From NCBI GenBank assembly GCA_013396525.1, contig VWYX01000677.1, forward strand, positions 124,001 through 188,000: a stretch of DNA of 64,000 nucleotides, read 5' to 3'. Made by a program: the position numbers and the translations under genes. Shown here piece by piece: positions 39,481-54,025 of the stretch. How positions within the stretch are numbered: the first letter of the stretch is position 1; the number at the start of each line of letters is the position of its first letter. The notes beneath the pieces are model-generated. The model ran no database searches, had not been told where the DNA came from, and saw only the letters and a program-made list of their open reading frames with translations. This DNA is from Chaetorhynchus papuensis. Taxonomy: Eukaryota; Chordata; Aves; Passeriformes; Rhipiduridae.

Positions 39481-39880
39481 TGTCAAGTTTCAGCCAGCAC
39501 CAGCCTCGGTGGGCTGTTTGGCAGGACACAGGGCACAGCAGCCCACTGGCAGGGCAGCTGGCCCCAGGCAACCCAGCATTCAGCCAGGCTGGGCTGCAAA
39601 CCAGGGCTGCAGTCCGGGGAGGAGGGCAAAGGCTGCCAGGGGCTGCAGTTGCGGTGCCCTGCAGGCAGCAGGCCCCCAGCACACTGCAGCCCAGCCTCCA
39701 GGGAGGAGATTCCACCGGGAATGGCTTCGAGGCAACCACAGAGCCTGCAAGGGAGCGCTGGGCACGTCCCTGCCTCCAGCAGGGCCGTGTTGGCCCATGG
39801 CTCGGGGAGGACCAGCAGCCAGGGCTGACTCCAGACTGCTGCTACAGCTGCCTGGACGGCCTAAAAAGAACAGAAGTGTT
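39481..39880. other. GC-rich block within AT-rich intron, CpG-poor
   Basis: About 400 bp is strikingly richer in G and C than its surroundings, with many CTGCAG, CAGCC and GGGCTGC words but only about ten CpGs. That is well below what the base composition predicts, so it is not a classical CpG island. A 235-codon plus-strand frame (39362-40069) and two minus-strand frames cross it; none has a recognisable domain. It could be a decayed retroelement or a GC-biased, methylated segment. Confidence 0.55.
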
Positions 39881-40588
39881 CACACACACACCCCAGAGCA
39901 AGCTGTACCACACTCAATTACTGCCCTCAGCTCCATTACCTGGGGAAAAAAAAAGTCTCAAATTAAATGCTGGTTACAGCCTGTTTTATATAAAGCTGAG
40001 CCACTTACTCAGACTGGAAAACTGCAATGTATGAAGGCCGTTCCCAAGAAAATCCAAGTCAACACCTGAAGTTTGGAGTGACGCACTCATATGACACATG
40101 TAAGAGCAAGCTGTGTGCTCAGCCTCCCCACACACTGTGAGTCAGTCCTTAGACACCATGAGGTGTCCTCATTTATTCAAAAACTTACTGAGAACCCTTA
40201 CTCACAGATTGGTACTGAGCATTCAGCTGACCTGTTCTAAGACTGTAATAATTTCACTAACAACAGTGAGAACTTCCTATTTTTTACAATTCAGCTTTTA
40301 TTCCTTTTTTCCCCCTTTCATGTAGGGCTGCAGTAATCACATATTAGAGCACAGCTAAAGATATGGGAGCTCAAAAGCTTCCCTAAGCAGGGAGAGCTGC
40401 CCCTGTGCTTTCTGAGCCAGCATCTATTACTGGATGCTTTCCAGAGAAATGCACAGGACTCCATAATGGACAAGGACTGCATCCCAAACTGGGAACTTTC
40501 CTTCCTCCACCCACCCCAGTACTTTTTTCTTTTCTGCAGACCTTTAGAACTGCTGTAAGCCTGAAAACACGATTATTTATCTCATGGG

Positions 40589-40633
40589 AAAAAAACCCAA
40601 AACCCAAACCAACAAATTAAACAACAAAACCCC
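40589..40633. repeat. A/C-rich low-complexity tract
   Basis: Runs of AAAAAACCC, AAAACCC and AAACCAAC form a simple A/C tract. Similar short tracts occur at 46351-46376 and 56421-56472. Confidence 0.7.
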
Positions 40634-43600
40634 TCTCTTATCTTCTACAAGTTATTAACAAGCAGCATTTCTGGGGATACATGGTGTGTGTTTGTATCTA
40701 GCCTTACCTGGATTTTTAATACAAAAACATAGTTTGGCAATAAGAAATTCAATTGCTCACTGTGTTAAAATGTTTCTTTTTATGGATTTTAAATTCTTGA
40801 GCTCTTCTTTTACTGCTCTTGTAGTACAATGACAAAAAGCCAACTGAAGCATCTACTTTATTGTTGTTATAAATGGTGAATTATTTTATACATCTCTCCT
40901 GAATTTATAAGAGAAAACAACAACTGACATCACTACCTGCCTAGACTGGCTGAAACCAAATTGCTGGTTTTAGGTGTTATCTGTAACTGATCATCCTTTA
41001 ACTGAAAGATGGTGTTATACATTAATTTTCTGCTCAATGCCAACATGGCTACTACAGATTTTTTAATCCTTAATGTACCAGTAAAAGTAAACTTGCTTTC
41101 TGTTCTTTTATAACTATTATTATTAGTCAGGTCTTTCCAAGATTACCTTTTTCCCACATCAGCATATTTCTCTCTTTTTTTTTATAGTCCAGCTGAAGGA
41201 AATATGCCAAAAGCAAGATGTCAGTCATGAAAATCAAAGGGAAACAAATGACATAGCATTGTGGGCAATGCAAGCCACCCCAAAGGCACATACAGAGGGA
41301 ATCATGAAGAGAAGCCATGAATCACTGCCACTCTATATGAAATATAACTCACAAGACACCCTAAAGAGTAAACATTTTATATATTTATCATTAACTTTAT
41401 TTTTTAGATAATGTTTCTTCTTGAAAACCAAAACTACAGGAATATGCCTAAAGGAGAATATTTAGAGGTACATATTTATGTGACCTCGACTAACTTATTA
41501 TGTACCTTTTGAAAGACACAGTGAAGTAAAAAAAAAAGTTTTAAAGGAAAAAAGAAGGGAAAGATCACCGAGAAAATACAATAAACACGAAGTTGTAACA
41601 AATTATAAAAAATTTGATTCTGTTTTTACCAGTGCCCTAAAAGCACACAGTCCTGGTTCCTATTGCATTGCACATGGTGGAGGTTCATGTGGTGCTAGGG
41701 AAGAGGAAATGGCTACGAACACAATGAGTTTTCCACCTGTGGATGCTGGGATGCTGGAGAGAGCATGGGACTCATTTTAGCAGGCAAATAACTGTTCAAG
41801 CATGAAGCAGCAAGCTTCTTCAGTGGTAGGACTCAGAGTGAGATAGGCCAACAGCTTCGAAGGCAGCACGTACGGCTCAGTGCCTGCTCTGCTTTGGACA
41901 CACACCTCGAGTAACATTCATGATGTTCAGCTTGGGCTCACTGAACTCAGGCCTACCCCAACCTAACTGATCCAACTGCTCACTCTACAAGATTGCAACA
42001 TCATATGGTGGCTTAAATTACTTCATGTTCCATTCTTTCTTAACCATTTGTTTAATGTAGCTTCATTTATTTCTGGTAGGATTCACAGTATGCACAACTA
42101 CAAAGGATTTTTTTCTCTCACTTATATTTTTATATTCAGATACTTCTTCAATCATCCACCAATTCAATGCAGAGAATGATTTAGGAAGGAGAAATCTGAA
42201 AGTCATTACATCTTTGAGCTTGTGATTTTCAAATGAAGAGCTTTAATATAACATTTCTGTAGAAAAGTCTTAGATCACACTGTAGCTTTTTCTTCAACAC
42301 TAATTTATACAGGTGGCATAGAAAAGATTAAGGGCTTGATAAAAAGCAAGAGAAGAATCACTATCTTGCACTTACATATTAAAGACAAGATATATAGTTT
42401 TGCTCATTTAATACTTCAATCCAAGCATTCCAAGTTACAGGCAGAAATACTGAATGCAGAACAAACCCCCAGCTGACAGAAAATAAAATCTAATAAAGAG
42501 AAATCAAAGAATAGAAGAATTTACCATGTTCTTTGATTGCAAGAGACAGCTACAGTCTTCAGGTGTACAGATATCTTAATCTATTTTACTACGTATAATG
42601 ATTGCAATTTCGCCCACATTTGCACAAACTGCAATTTCAGCTATGAATAATGGCAGCTCACAATTTGGGGCCCAGAAGGCACGCTGAGCTTTAGCCAGCT
42701 GAAAAGGAAATGCTTGGAATAAGGTAGCCATTAGGCAAGAAGTGAAAATGCACTACTGTCATTTAGAAACAGATGCTGGTGTCACTGCTTTCTACAGTCT
42801 TATCACTAACAAACAACAACACTGCAATGAAACTTGCTAATATTTCAAAAAGAACACGTATGGCATTAAACAGCTCAAAAATGCTAACAGGTTTCCCAGT
42901 GCAACAATATTAAAGCCAAGAACTAGAAGCAAAGGCAGAGGTTCAAGCAAAAGCCTCAGTGAAGGGGCACGTGCACTTCCCAGGTTAGTGCTGAATGTCA
43001 GACAAAACGCAGCCACGCCTGTCTTTGCATAAAACCCCTCTGATCTTGTCTGCTGAAATAATTAGTTTTCTTCATTTGGTTACAAAAGTCTACCCTCTCA
43101 CACAACCTTCCACTTCACAGTAGAGCTCTGCATCCAGTGAAGTTTTCCTAGGCATCTGAATCCCTCCTTCTCCAGCAGATTGGTGTTCTCCCTCCAGCTG
43201 GTGCAAACTGAAGCACTTGCTCTCCAAACAGGTCCCAATATGAATCAAGCTACTTGTACAAAGCAGGAGCTTTCTCCTCAAGGATATTTATGTATAAACT
43301 GACTTTAGATATAGCTGTTACAGCCTGCTAGAGGAAAACTGCAATAGGAGAAGCAATGCAGACAGGAAAAAGTCCAGTTTTTAGATAGGATTCCCCAGTG
43401 GTTTCAGGCACCTTGTAAATTGATCAGTCTGGAACCAAGTAGTAGCAAAAAAATTCCACTGCCCTGTGATTGCTTTATTTCTACTTCCACACCCACCCTC
43501 TGAAAAGGTCAAACATTTAAATCCATCTTTAAAAGACAGGGAAATGTGACACTTTCTGGGACTAATTGATATAAATTATGCTTCTCAAACTAAACCAACG

Positions 43601-46350
43601 TTTTTGTTCCCAGGCTAAAGTTTAACATGAAGCAAAGAGTCCCTGCACTAATATTTAAACAAAGTCACTTCTGACGATATGAGGCTAACGTCTAGAGTGT
43701 TACCTTTGATCTGTGGGACAGATGGGGAAACTTCTTCAGAACCAAAACAGAAGAAAGCAAGCCAAAACTTACAATAAATTAATGGTTATGATCTATTTTG
43801 TTAGGCCTTAACCTACTTTGAAGTAAGCTGCTAAATTATTTCTCAATCTTAGTCACCAAGCCTGAAATAATATTTTTAAAAATTACTGATTTAAATCAGA
43901 AGTAACAAATTAGAAGGATGCAAGAAGTTCATATTAAGCATTGTGTTTACATCACCAATTCAAAGTTTTTTGAGTTTTTTACATGTTAATGCAGAAAGAA
44001 ATTCGTAACCACCATATTACTCATAATTCAAAGAGTGGTATGTCATTTCTATGCATCAGCTTTTGGCCTGGGCATATTTTCATAAATACTTACATAAGCT
44101 GTATGTTAAAGATTGCTTTAAGTGTTGTTTGTTGATTAATTTAGGCTATTGAAACAAGGAAGATTATTATTGTAAAAAAAAAGCCAATGCAGCAAAAGGA
44201 AAATACATTTCAGTCTCAGCAATTCAACTTGCAATTAAAAAAAAAAAATCTTCCTTATCTGTGAACATTAAGAAAAGAGAGATTTTTAATAAAATAACCA
44301 GGAAAAGGATACCTTTTGCTAGTAATGGCATTGCTTCTGTACACCTGCCCACACTTTGATCAGTGAATCCTACATGCCTGAGATATTTATGAGCTCTTTT
44401 TATTGCTAACCCCACCACTACCGAGCTGCCCAACAGCCTCTCTAATTTAAGATGCTCTAAATATTGTTGCCATGGGTGACACATGAACACGGAGTAAGGC
44501 AAAGCTCTGCTAATAAAAAGGCTTTCACAGCATTTCAGTCCTTGCTCATAAGTAAAGTTAAAATTTATGGCTTTTAAAATACTGGATCTGAGAGAGGTCA
44601 GGTTAAATGGCTGCTAGTAATAAAAGGAATCAATATGCCACAGCATCTGAAGCAGCCAGCAAACTAAATAAACACTTCATCCAAATCCACTTGGCCCTGA
44701 ATTAAAAGAACATAAAATACTGTATTTATTTTGTTTGCCCTCCACCAGCCTGTAGTTTGCATCACCATATCTGCTAGAATTCTACACAGAGCAAGCAACA
44801 AGCACATGTGGGCCAAACAGCAATTAAACTGTGTGTCAAGGCTAGGAGCAATTAACTGGGCATTAACCTTATCAGAGAACCACTTCTGGATTAGGCAGCT
44901 ACAAACAGGCAAACATCTCAGTCTGGGAAGATCCTGCAACGTGTATTTACAAAAGCTTCAGAGGACTCAGACTTTCTGTCTCAGGCCCATACAGACTAAA
45001 TGAGCCATTTCCAGTAACAACCCTTAATTCATAAACCCTGAACAAAACCAGAATCACCTTTTCCAGTGATCAGTGTGCCCTATTAGCATAGGAATGCAAA
45101 ACAATTTGCTCCTTACTGCACTTTAAAATAAAGCAGACCAAAAGAAGTAGTGAACTTGCATCTTTCACTCCTAATCTACATTTGGTTTGGTTTATAGATT
45201 GACTTCCAGGAGAATTTATGAAAATCTATTTTCTTCTGTTTATCTATTTGTATTTCAAAGGAAAGTGCATAGGTTAATTTTCAGGTTAAGAAATTAATGC
45301 ACATTTTGCTTGAAGTTGCCAGCAGATAACCTATAAAGAAGGTAGACATATACCTGTAATCAATCTATCTCTATTTACACACAAACACAAAGGCCATTCA
45401 CAAAGTCATGCATATTTTTAAAATTGCTTTGCTTATGAGTTTAATAATATTTGTCCTGAAACAGTTTTAAAAAGCTCATTTCAAAAATCCAACTCTTAAA
45501 TGGGAATATATAGAATTTTGTCAAACCTACTATTAACTTAGAGAAAGAGTTATCCGGCACGGCTGAGACTCAAAATCCCTGCAGAATTCAAAAGGATTAT
45601 GAAGGTTTTCAGGAAAAGTCCTCAGCAAAGGTTCCTTTTTATTTCCTACTGAGATTTTTAAGATCATTTGAATACTTATAAAGTTGATAGCAGTATTTTA
45701 TTACAGATTCCTCAAAGCTGAATCCATCATTGTAGTGATATTGGGACTTTAACCAAGCTTTATTTTTCATGCTTCAACTTTTTTCTCTTTTTTTCCCCTT
45801 ACACTATGCTCTGTACTGAAACTTCTTCACTTGCTGGAGATGAGGATTGTTTTTAGAAAAACAAAAAAAACCTCAAAGAATACAGCTCCCTCTTCCCATA
45901 TCAGAATAACTGAGAAGTGGGAAAAAATACTCTATCTGGGTAATAATTTCTTCCCTTCTATTCACCAATAATTCAAAAGAGACTGAAAGGAAACCTTGCA
46001 AGCTTTGCCTGCAAGTAGGCTGGGAACCAAATCCTTCACTACAACTTTTAGGGAAGGAAAGCTCGATTTTCACATCTACATTCCATGTTCTTCTAACACT
46101 AGTTGGATCTGGGCAAACTTGTATTTTCAAGGCTTTCTTCCACAAAACTGAATCCTTAGGAAAACCAAGTCCAATGCACGAACCTAATGGCAAGGAAGTT
46201 TTCCTCTCGACGGCTCCAGCAAAGGGTTTTGCTAAGCTGTTCTGTAGTGTGCAGAGATACAGACTCACACCCAGTAACATCTGTCTGTCTTCTGACTTTT
46301 CAACAGACATGAGTCACAACTGGATTACAGTATTACTCCCAGCCTTGCTT

Positions 46351-46376
46351 AAAAAAAAAACCCAAACCAACAAAAT
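46351..46376. repeat. A/C-rich low-complexity tract
   Basis: A10 followed by CCCAAACCAACAAAA. It shares wording with the tract at 40589-40633. Confidence 0.7.
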
Positions 46377-48322
46377 ACTTCTTCAGCTATCCTGGTTAAC
46401 TCTGAGGCCTAGTCCATACAATTTACTGCATTATACTTTATATATGTGTTAGCATCTGAAAGAAGTTTGCAACTCCCTTGCTAGATATGCCATGATGTGT
46501 CATTTTAATGGAAGGGCTGTATTTAAAAAAAACACTGGCAAGGATGAAAGATACCCCAAATAAAGACCATTTCATAAATCTGTGTTTTTTGAAAACTCGT
46601 TACAATCTCAGCTGTTTAACAAATGTGCGTCTAGCCTTGAATATCCCCCATGGAAAAGGGAACCTCCCCTGATCTCTGAGTTCAGTTTTTCCTGCAGCAA
46701 TTTTCAGTATTCTCAAGATGGTATGCTATTAATTACCAAGTTATGTATTTAGGATCTTTTCAATATTCAGTTCTGCATTGGTACAATGTGTTTAAATAGC
46801 AAATTGGAAAAGCTAATAGAATCGCTGCATGGAACAACTTAGAATAGGATTTAAACAGCAAATGAATACAAACTTTTCTTACCCATTTTTCTCACCGGTG
46901 TACAAATGACAATCCTCTGTTCCCTTTCACTAGCCCAATAAATGCACACACACACGGTACCAGACTGCAGAAATGTGGTGTCAAAAAAGAAAAAAGGGTC
47001 ATTCCAATTCTTCTTGGTGCCCCTTATCACCCAATGGGGACATTTCTGGAGAAATTACTCAACTTCCTATCCTAAATGATGATCAAAAATTCCAAATGTC
47101 TTCAGGACGGTAAGCAGCAGCCACAGTGATACTGCAACCAGGACAGCTTGGTTAAGCACAGCCAAATGACATTTTAACCCAGACAAACCCAATGGTATAT
47201 CTTAGAAAAAGAAAGGTTTCCTCTAAGCTGGGACTCAATATTACCAGAAAACACATCGTTCTGCTCAGTGATCCCATACACTCTGGAAGCATGAACCAGA
47301 GTGTAGCTACAAGTAGATCAGGATAATCCAGTCCTTGGATATCCAGATGCTTGATCAACTGTGTCAGAAAACGGATACAATATCATGGATCAGGTGCAAA
47401 ACTCAGTGCCCAGTTTCATCTACTTCAGCTTCTTGGGGGTTGGATCCTTGGACAAAATTTCAGAATCTGGTATTACAAAGGCAACTTTTCTACAGAAACA
47501 GAGGGGTTTTTCAAATAGACAGCAATCCAATCAAAATACATCAGCTCAGTGAAATATCCTAAATTAACACTGAACTCTCACCTTTGTGCAGAACAGTTGA
47601 CAGCAACTGCGATTTTCAAGAGCCTTAATCCAAGATCAAGGCCTAAGTGTGCTCAAGGGACTCCAGAAGTAGGACAGGTGGGTTAATTTTCAGTCTGGTT
47701 CAAGCCTGGTGACCAAATCCTCATCTGGAGTAAATGAGCACTGTTGCACTGTGCCAGCTTACACCAGCTGTATCTGTGCTTTGATCACGTACTCTGCAAG
47801 CACCACACTTTGGCACTGCACCCCTGCCCACTGAGAGGCAGGCAACAATAACTCATCTTACCCAAGTTACAGCATGAGTGTCAGATGTTAGTAAGTTCAG
47901 CCTGCAGTGGATTCAAAGCAGTCATCTGTGGATTAAAGAAAGCTTTTTGATATTTTAGCAATCCAGAAAGCCATCCTCAGCTACACCCATGCCTTGCTAA
48001 AAGAGTAAGAAGAAACAAATGGGCTCATGTGCCTTTCAAGAGGAAACTGTTCACTCTTTGAAAGTGCTGTTCTTACTTAGTTCAAGGAATCAAATGTCTG
48101 GAAAGAAGTAATAGCTTTAGAAGTATAAAGAGCGCATAGATGCGTCATCATAGATTATCAGCAGTTTTGAAATATTATTTCATGCCTTAAGCACATCATG
48201 ATGTGAGCTTTCTGAGGCAAGAGCATCTCTGCCAACTGGAGTTCACAAGAATAGATTGTTGCAGTATTTTCCCTGGGTTATTTTTTCTCTTGTGTGTCCA
48301 TCTGGTGAGTACAGTCCAGTTT

Positions 48323-48337
48323 AAAAAAAAAAAAAAA
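48323..48337. repeat. Poly(A) run, 15 bp
   Basis: Uninterrupted A15, followed by a second A-rich block. Confidence 0.85.
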
Positions 48338-51300
48338 GAAAGTAAAAAAAAATTTGGAAGACACTTACCCACATTACAGTAAATTTTTACTGTGTTCTTT
48401 TTCTAGATCTCGAGCATTAAAAAAACTAGAAGTATTAAATATATTAAAAAAAACCCCACCCTTTCCAAGCAACGTGCTTTGATTTGTTCTTTTTCTTATA
48501 TTAAGTAATGGTTTCTTCCTTTGTTGATGTTTAATGGGTCTTTGGTCAAGATTGATGGAATCCATCCAAAATATGCTGCATAATGCTAACTTCTGAAATA
48601 GGAATCTGCAAATCCTTAATCCCAGCTTTGGTTTTCCTTGAGCCTGACAGTTTACTTTAGCAGGGCCTGACTTCTAGGCAGAGAACCTTCATGGAGTCAA
48701 AGTAATGACATTAATGTGCCAAGCAGGAGTTACTGTTGATCATGACCCAACCAGGATATAAATGTATGTTCAAGAAAATACTGTCAGATATACAGCACAA
48801 ATAAACAGAAAGAAATGATATTTTTAAGAACCTTTTCCTGTTAGGCTAATTTGAGATTTAGCAGGTAAAAGGTTTTCAACTTCTAATATGATATTGCAGA
48901 TGACATATTGCCATTTAATACCCTGAATCATTTGCAACAATATCTTCCTTTCTATAGTAATGTAATTTGGAATATTATATTTTCCTTTTTCAATACTAAA
49001 AGGATAGCATGTTGATATCCCTTTGCCCCTAAAATCCAGATATTGTCTACAGACACAGTTTACTTACAAATGAAGGCAAATATTTGGCTGTATAGTCATA
49101 CAACATCATAAAGCTATAAAACTTCATTCTTTGCAAACACATCACTCCTCTGCTCACGCTATGCCCATATGAAAATTAGAAACCACTGCTTATGTTATTA
49201 GCCCAGTAGCTTTTTAAAACTAAATAACAAATATCACGTATATTCTTGAGATCATAAGCTTCTGCTCCAACTACAAGAAAAGTCAGTCTCATAAACATTA
49301 AGAACAAATATTTTGAACCATGTCACTGATATTAAGCAGCTCTGGCAGATTTCTCTAGCAATATCAGGACATCCTATTTTGCCTTTTTTTTTACACTGGC
49401 TAATGCTGCAGTTAACTTTTTCAAGTTGACCAAGTGAGTAAGAGAAGAGTTCTCATGTTCAGTGATTCCCTTACATAAAAAGCTATTATCATCGATACGA
49501 TTATGTTAATTTTTCTTGTGTATCAAGAGTGAACACTTGCATTTGTATTCTGCCCTGTATCCTATTTTCCATCAAATATTTTCACCTTCTTTAGTCTTTG
49601 ACTGTGGACCAGTATTTTCTCCACATTCTGAGGGAAAACTGGTTAATCTGTACGATGCATGCCATTCCATATCCTCAAAAAGATAATGCAAAACAAGCTA
49701 TACTGTGGCTGAGTACAGACTCATGGCAATCAATCACTAAAGTACTAACACAATTCTTAAAACTTTGCTCATATTAGCACATGGTTAATCAGAGCTGCTG
49801 ACAGCTTCTTCCCCAGAGCTGCTTCTACAGCTTCACAGTATGTCAGCCCTCATACTGGATAGTGAAACATACTATGGAATTCACTTCAGAGCAAAAAGCT
49901 AAAATCCAATTTTGAAACACTGAGGCTAAAGTTATTAGAATAAAAAATCTAATGGCTGTTCTACCATATGCTTAATTGGCCCCCCTGCGAAAAAGCAGTC
50001 CCCCAGGAAGGAGCTGAAAGCTACTACTTGGGTTCAGATCTTGCTGGAAGAGTAAAAGAAAGAAATAGGTAATCAGTCATAATTTCTCTTCACAGCAACG
50101 ACGCTGATAAACATTTATGTGAGTGATTTTTTTTTGTTGTTGTGGATACCAAGAGTTTACATATGCTAAAAGGGAAGTAAGAAAACTCAAAGAGACACAA
50201 GATCTGTTGAAGATTATCAGCTAAATAGAAGCTATTCTTGCCTTCAGTCTTTAAGTCCCTGAGTATCTGAAAGTGGGGAGAGCTCTTGGAGAAAAGTAAG
50301 ACAAACTTGTAATATTTCTGTATTTCTCATTAGGCATTAGCATTTGATACTATTGGAAAGAGGACACAAGCCATGCAGACTTTTTTGTCTGATCCAGCAT
50401 GACCACTGTTAACTTCCTGGGATGGGTTACAGATGAAAGATGTCCAGAACAACAACAACCTCTCCCTTTCCCCAAAAAACCATGCTGCTGCTTCCTGTTC
50501 CTATCAACTCCTCACTGCCTGCATTATGAAAACACACAGAACCAGGGCCCAGAAATCTCACCGCACTTGGTATTACACCAACTCAAAAGAGAATTAGTAC
50601 TCAGTACCTCTGATAATTTCTGATCAAGACTACCCATATTCCTGCAACACTGGCTTGCTTTTGAGTGGCAAGACTATAGATCTCTGCACAGAATTTCACT
50701 GTGTTCTCTTAAACTGTTCTTGCTATTTCTTTATTTCAAGTCACTTCTGAGAGAATGGTCCCTTCTTGCATAGATGCTCTTCACAGAATGGGTTAATTTT
50801 TTGCAACGTAAATAATTAAAAAATCCAACAACCCTCAAAGCTGTTCTAGTGCAGAAGCTCTATGATTCTTTTGTTGAGAATTGAGAGTTGGTGTTGTGTG
50901 GCAGCTTTAATACAGTCTTACTGCTATGTCACTCTTCAATGTCTGCACTCATAACGCTAAAGAAGACTTAGATGACATTCCTGCATGCTAAAGCATATTG
51001 CAAACATGCCTTCTATTTCATTCAGTTTGATCTAAACCAGCTACCCCGAGTAAGAACTAATATTGATATTGCCTGATACCACATGACTGTTAAATTTTAA
51101 TCACTAGGTTCTTAGCCTGATTAAGCAATTAAATTGCTTAACTGAAAACTACAAGGCAATTGATTTATTTGAAGGCACTAAGAAATTCTATTTGAAGTTT
51201 AAGAACAATTCCTTACCAAAGGTTACAAACACTTTACACTTACAAATGAAAGCTCAACTTGCAAAAGTATATTTCAGTATTAGTCATTCTAGTATTGTTG

Positions 51301-52301
51301 GCCTTCTCCTTAATTGTTGCTATTTACTACAGCAGTTATTCCTGGCTTCCCTTTTCTAAAAATCACTACTAAAACAGGCACTCTGTTCTGCTAATGCAAA
51401 TTATAGTTAAAGTGAAGACTCTTCATGAGCTGTAAACGTCACTCAACATTAAACTTGAAGAATTATTGTTTCTGCTTCTTTAGCTGTAAAAACTTCCTTA
51501 AAAATGTCTAAGTTTCCTTCTTTCAATTTGAATCATGAAGTATTTGCTGTAACAAGATCAAAGAAGGAAAGAGGTGGAGCTTTTACTGCCAAGTCATACA
51601 GGTCTGAAAGGAGTTCTGGTTGCAGACACATGCTGTCACTGAGGTCTGAGGAACACTGAAATGAGCAGGACTACCTGTGAGGTGAGAAACTGCTCAAACA
51701 AACAAAGGCAGAGTTCACTCTACATTTTGACCATTTTACCATTTTTTACTCTAGGTGAGAAGATTCCTCTAGCTAGAGTTGACGTGAAGTACAACACATA
51801 CCGAAGAATGCCACAACTTCCCCAAAACTCCCCTAAAAAAACCCCCAAACCGCCATGAAAACAAAGTTGTGTTGATCTGCACAAGTGGTGCTAGGAACTT
51901 TTCTCCTATGGTGCTGGGGTTTTCTCATCAAACAGAAGTTAAATGAACACATTATTTTGGCTTGAAGAAATGAAGGATACACCCACATCTCTTAACACTG
52001 GTAACATTCACTACCTACACATCCTTTCTCTGTTGCTTTGGCATCCCACAGGGTGAAGGAGCAGCAAAGAGACAGGTCAGCTAATCACTGACACACGGCA
52101 CTGTGCTGACTGGTGAGTGCTCAGGTCAGAATTTTAAAAGACTACTGGTGAGCTCTGCCAGGAGGGCAAGAAGGGTGGAAAAGGCAAAACTAAGCAACCA
52201 GAAAGTCTATGGGGTTTTATAAAATATTAAGTACTTGCTCTCAGAAAATGAATGTTTTAAGGTTTTCAGCTTCAATCTTGTGCCTCATAATTCATGAATG
52301 T

Positions 52302-52320
52302 CCCCCCCCCCTTTTTTTTT
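52302..52320. repeat. C10-T9 homopolymer junction
   Basis: Ten C directly followed by nine T make a 19-bp pyrimidine run likely to be unstable or poorly sequenced. Confidence 0.85.
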
Positions 52321-53660
52321 AATATAATAGCTAAGATAATGAATCTTTTTATACTATCACTCCGTATTGTTCCAAATCCAGAGGTTTGGTCTGGAACTAG
52401 CTACTTGAACTCAAAGTGATTCTTTATAGCCTGTGTGGTTTATAGACTACAGCAGGATCCTTCAACATAGTGTTTGTTATATTAATAAACATTTTTATTT
52501 GTTTACACATACAGTAATACTGTATCTAGTACATACTAAATAAATGCATAATTTATTTGCATTTTCCCATCTGATTTTCTGAAAAGGCTCATAAAAATTT
52601 AATGAAAGTAGTTAAAGCAACAGACTATGTATTAAAATTATACACAAAAAATGACCTTAAAAGAGTACTATTAAAATTCCAAAGTAAAGTGCTTAGGCTT
52701 GAAAAATGCCATAGCAGAGGTGTCCAATTTCTCTCTCTGTGTGCACATTCTAATAGACTTTCATTTTATGTCCCAAATATATCATGACAATTTTATTTAC
52801 AAAACTCCAGTTTCTTTCTTTCAGGAGGGATCTAATATTTTCTTCCACACGTAGAGCAATTCCCCTCCCCCCCTTTGTACTGAGCACACTTTGCTATCTG
52901 ACATCAGCAGTAAAAAGCCTTCATGCCTCTTTCTCAAAGCCTCAGTAGCAAGGAGTTTTCAATAACCACTAATGACGTCATTTGAAGGCAAACATGCACA
53001 ACCTGTGTCTCAGTGACAAGGAACTGAAACAGGAGGATGAAGATTCAGGTTCCCATCTCAAAATTCTCAAAGCTTGATTCCCCTGCCCTCCACGGCCTCT
53101 TCTGAACACGTGACAAGCAGCACGTCCTGGGCTCACAGCACTATCGCAGCCTGAATACCCTCAGCACTTCTGCAAGGCAGCACACACCCAGGCCAGGCAC
53201 CACACTGAAAAATATCTCACTGAGGGTGCTCGCCTCCTGGCCCCCAGCAATTCTGGGGTACAGGCAGAGCTAGGAAATGGTTTGAGCAACACTGAAAGAC
53301 TAGAAAACAGAAATGATGATTTTTTTTTCCTTAAGAGCATCTACACCACTATCATCACCCCGGCCCCAGGCAGAATAAACCAAAAGCTCCACACCTTTCC
53401 CCTTCCACAACAAATGAGCTGAGGGCTGGGCCCTAGACAACAGCCTTCTGTGCCCTGAACCAGATCCCTCTTGTGCTGACAGTAAAGTCTTTGGGAGGTG
53501 TTAGGGTTTGATTCAACACTCTCACACCACCAGCACCCACAGAAAGGGTCTGAGTTGCCTTGGCAGACATCCTTACAGCTAGAGCTGTCTACTTCAGTCA
53601 CCTTAAGCCTTCAAACTTACATTCTTCTGACTAATAGAGTTTTTATATACAGTTTTCTAT

Positions 53661-53750
53661 ATGTGGGGAGTTGGTGGGGTTTTTTCGGTTGTCACTTTCT
53701 TTTGGTTGTTTTGTTTTTGTGGGGTTTTACTGTCTGGCTGGTTCTGTTAG
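53661..53750. repeat. G/T-rich low-complexity tract
   Basis: Plus-strand G and T dominate, with GGTTTTTT, TTTGGTTG and TGGGGTTTTA runs. It looks like the complement of the A/C-rich tracts elsewhere in the window. No gene content. Confidence 0.7.
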
Positions 53751-53844
53751 TACTTAAAAAAGCAGTTTTCTTTACTGCACAGCTGGTTGCCACCCTTTTC
53801 TTCCTCACTCTGTTTCCAATTCCACTGTCCTAGATCAACACAAG

Positions 53845-54025
53845 CTGGTCTCCCCCTCTCTCTCAGTTAAGTCACCCTTTTCCACACTGCACCTTCTCAC
53901 CTACTGACATGCCCAACCTCCCTTTCCCCCCCCTTCCCAGCATCCTTTCCTAGCTCCCCCCACCTCCTCCAGTAGCTTGCTATCTTCCCAGCCTCCAGCT
54001 ATATATTCTTACCTTTTCCTCTCCT
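53845..54025 (+). repeat. Pyrimidine-rich stretch
   Basis: The plus strand is dominated by C and T with short purine interruptions, including CTTTCCCCCCCCTTCCCAG. It resembles an intron polypyrimidine tract, but the gene lies on the other strand and no exon follows. Confidence 0.55.

Noticed and set aside
39362..40069. 235-codon plus-strand open frame
   Set aside because: It is Q/P/A/G/R-rich because of the GC-rich DNA it crosses. It has no recognisable domain, and overlapping minus-strand frames are equally open. It is probably compositional.
43495..43530. Minus-strand ATGGATTTA text considered as the upstream KSMDLV-type PARD3B exon
   Set aside because: The frame reads MDLNV and then stops; the surrounding residues do not fit.
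45873..46310. 145-codon minus-strand open frame in gene-sense orientation
   Set aside because: It was considered as a possible extra PARD3B exon, but no PAR-3 wording or known domain is visible.
50820..50875. CTCTATGATTCTTTT considered as a CR1 3' tail
   Set aside because: Only one copy of the octamer-like tail word is present and the upstream sequence does not resemble CR1.
53900..53945. Strong plus-strand polypyrimidine tract ending in CCCAG, considered as a 3' splice site of an antisense gene
   Set aside because: No coding or donor signal follows on the plus strand.
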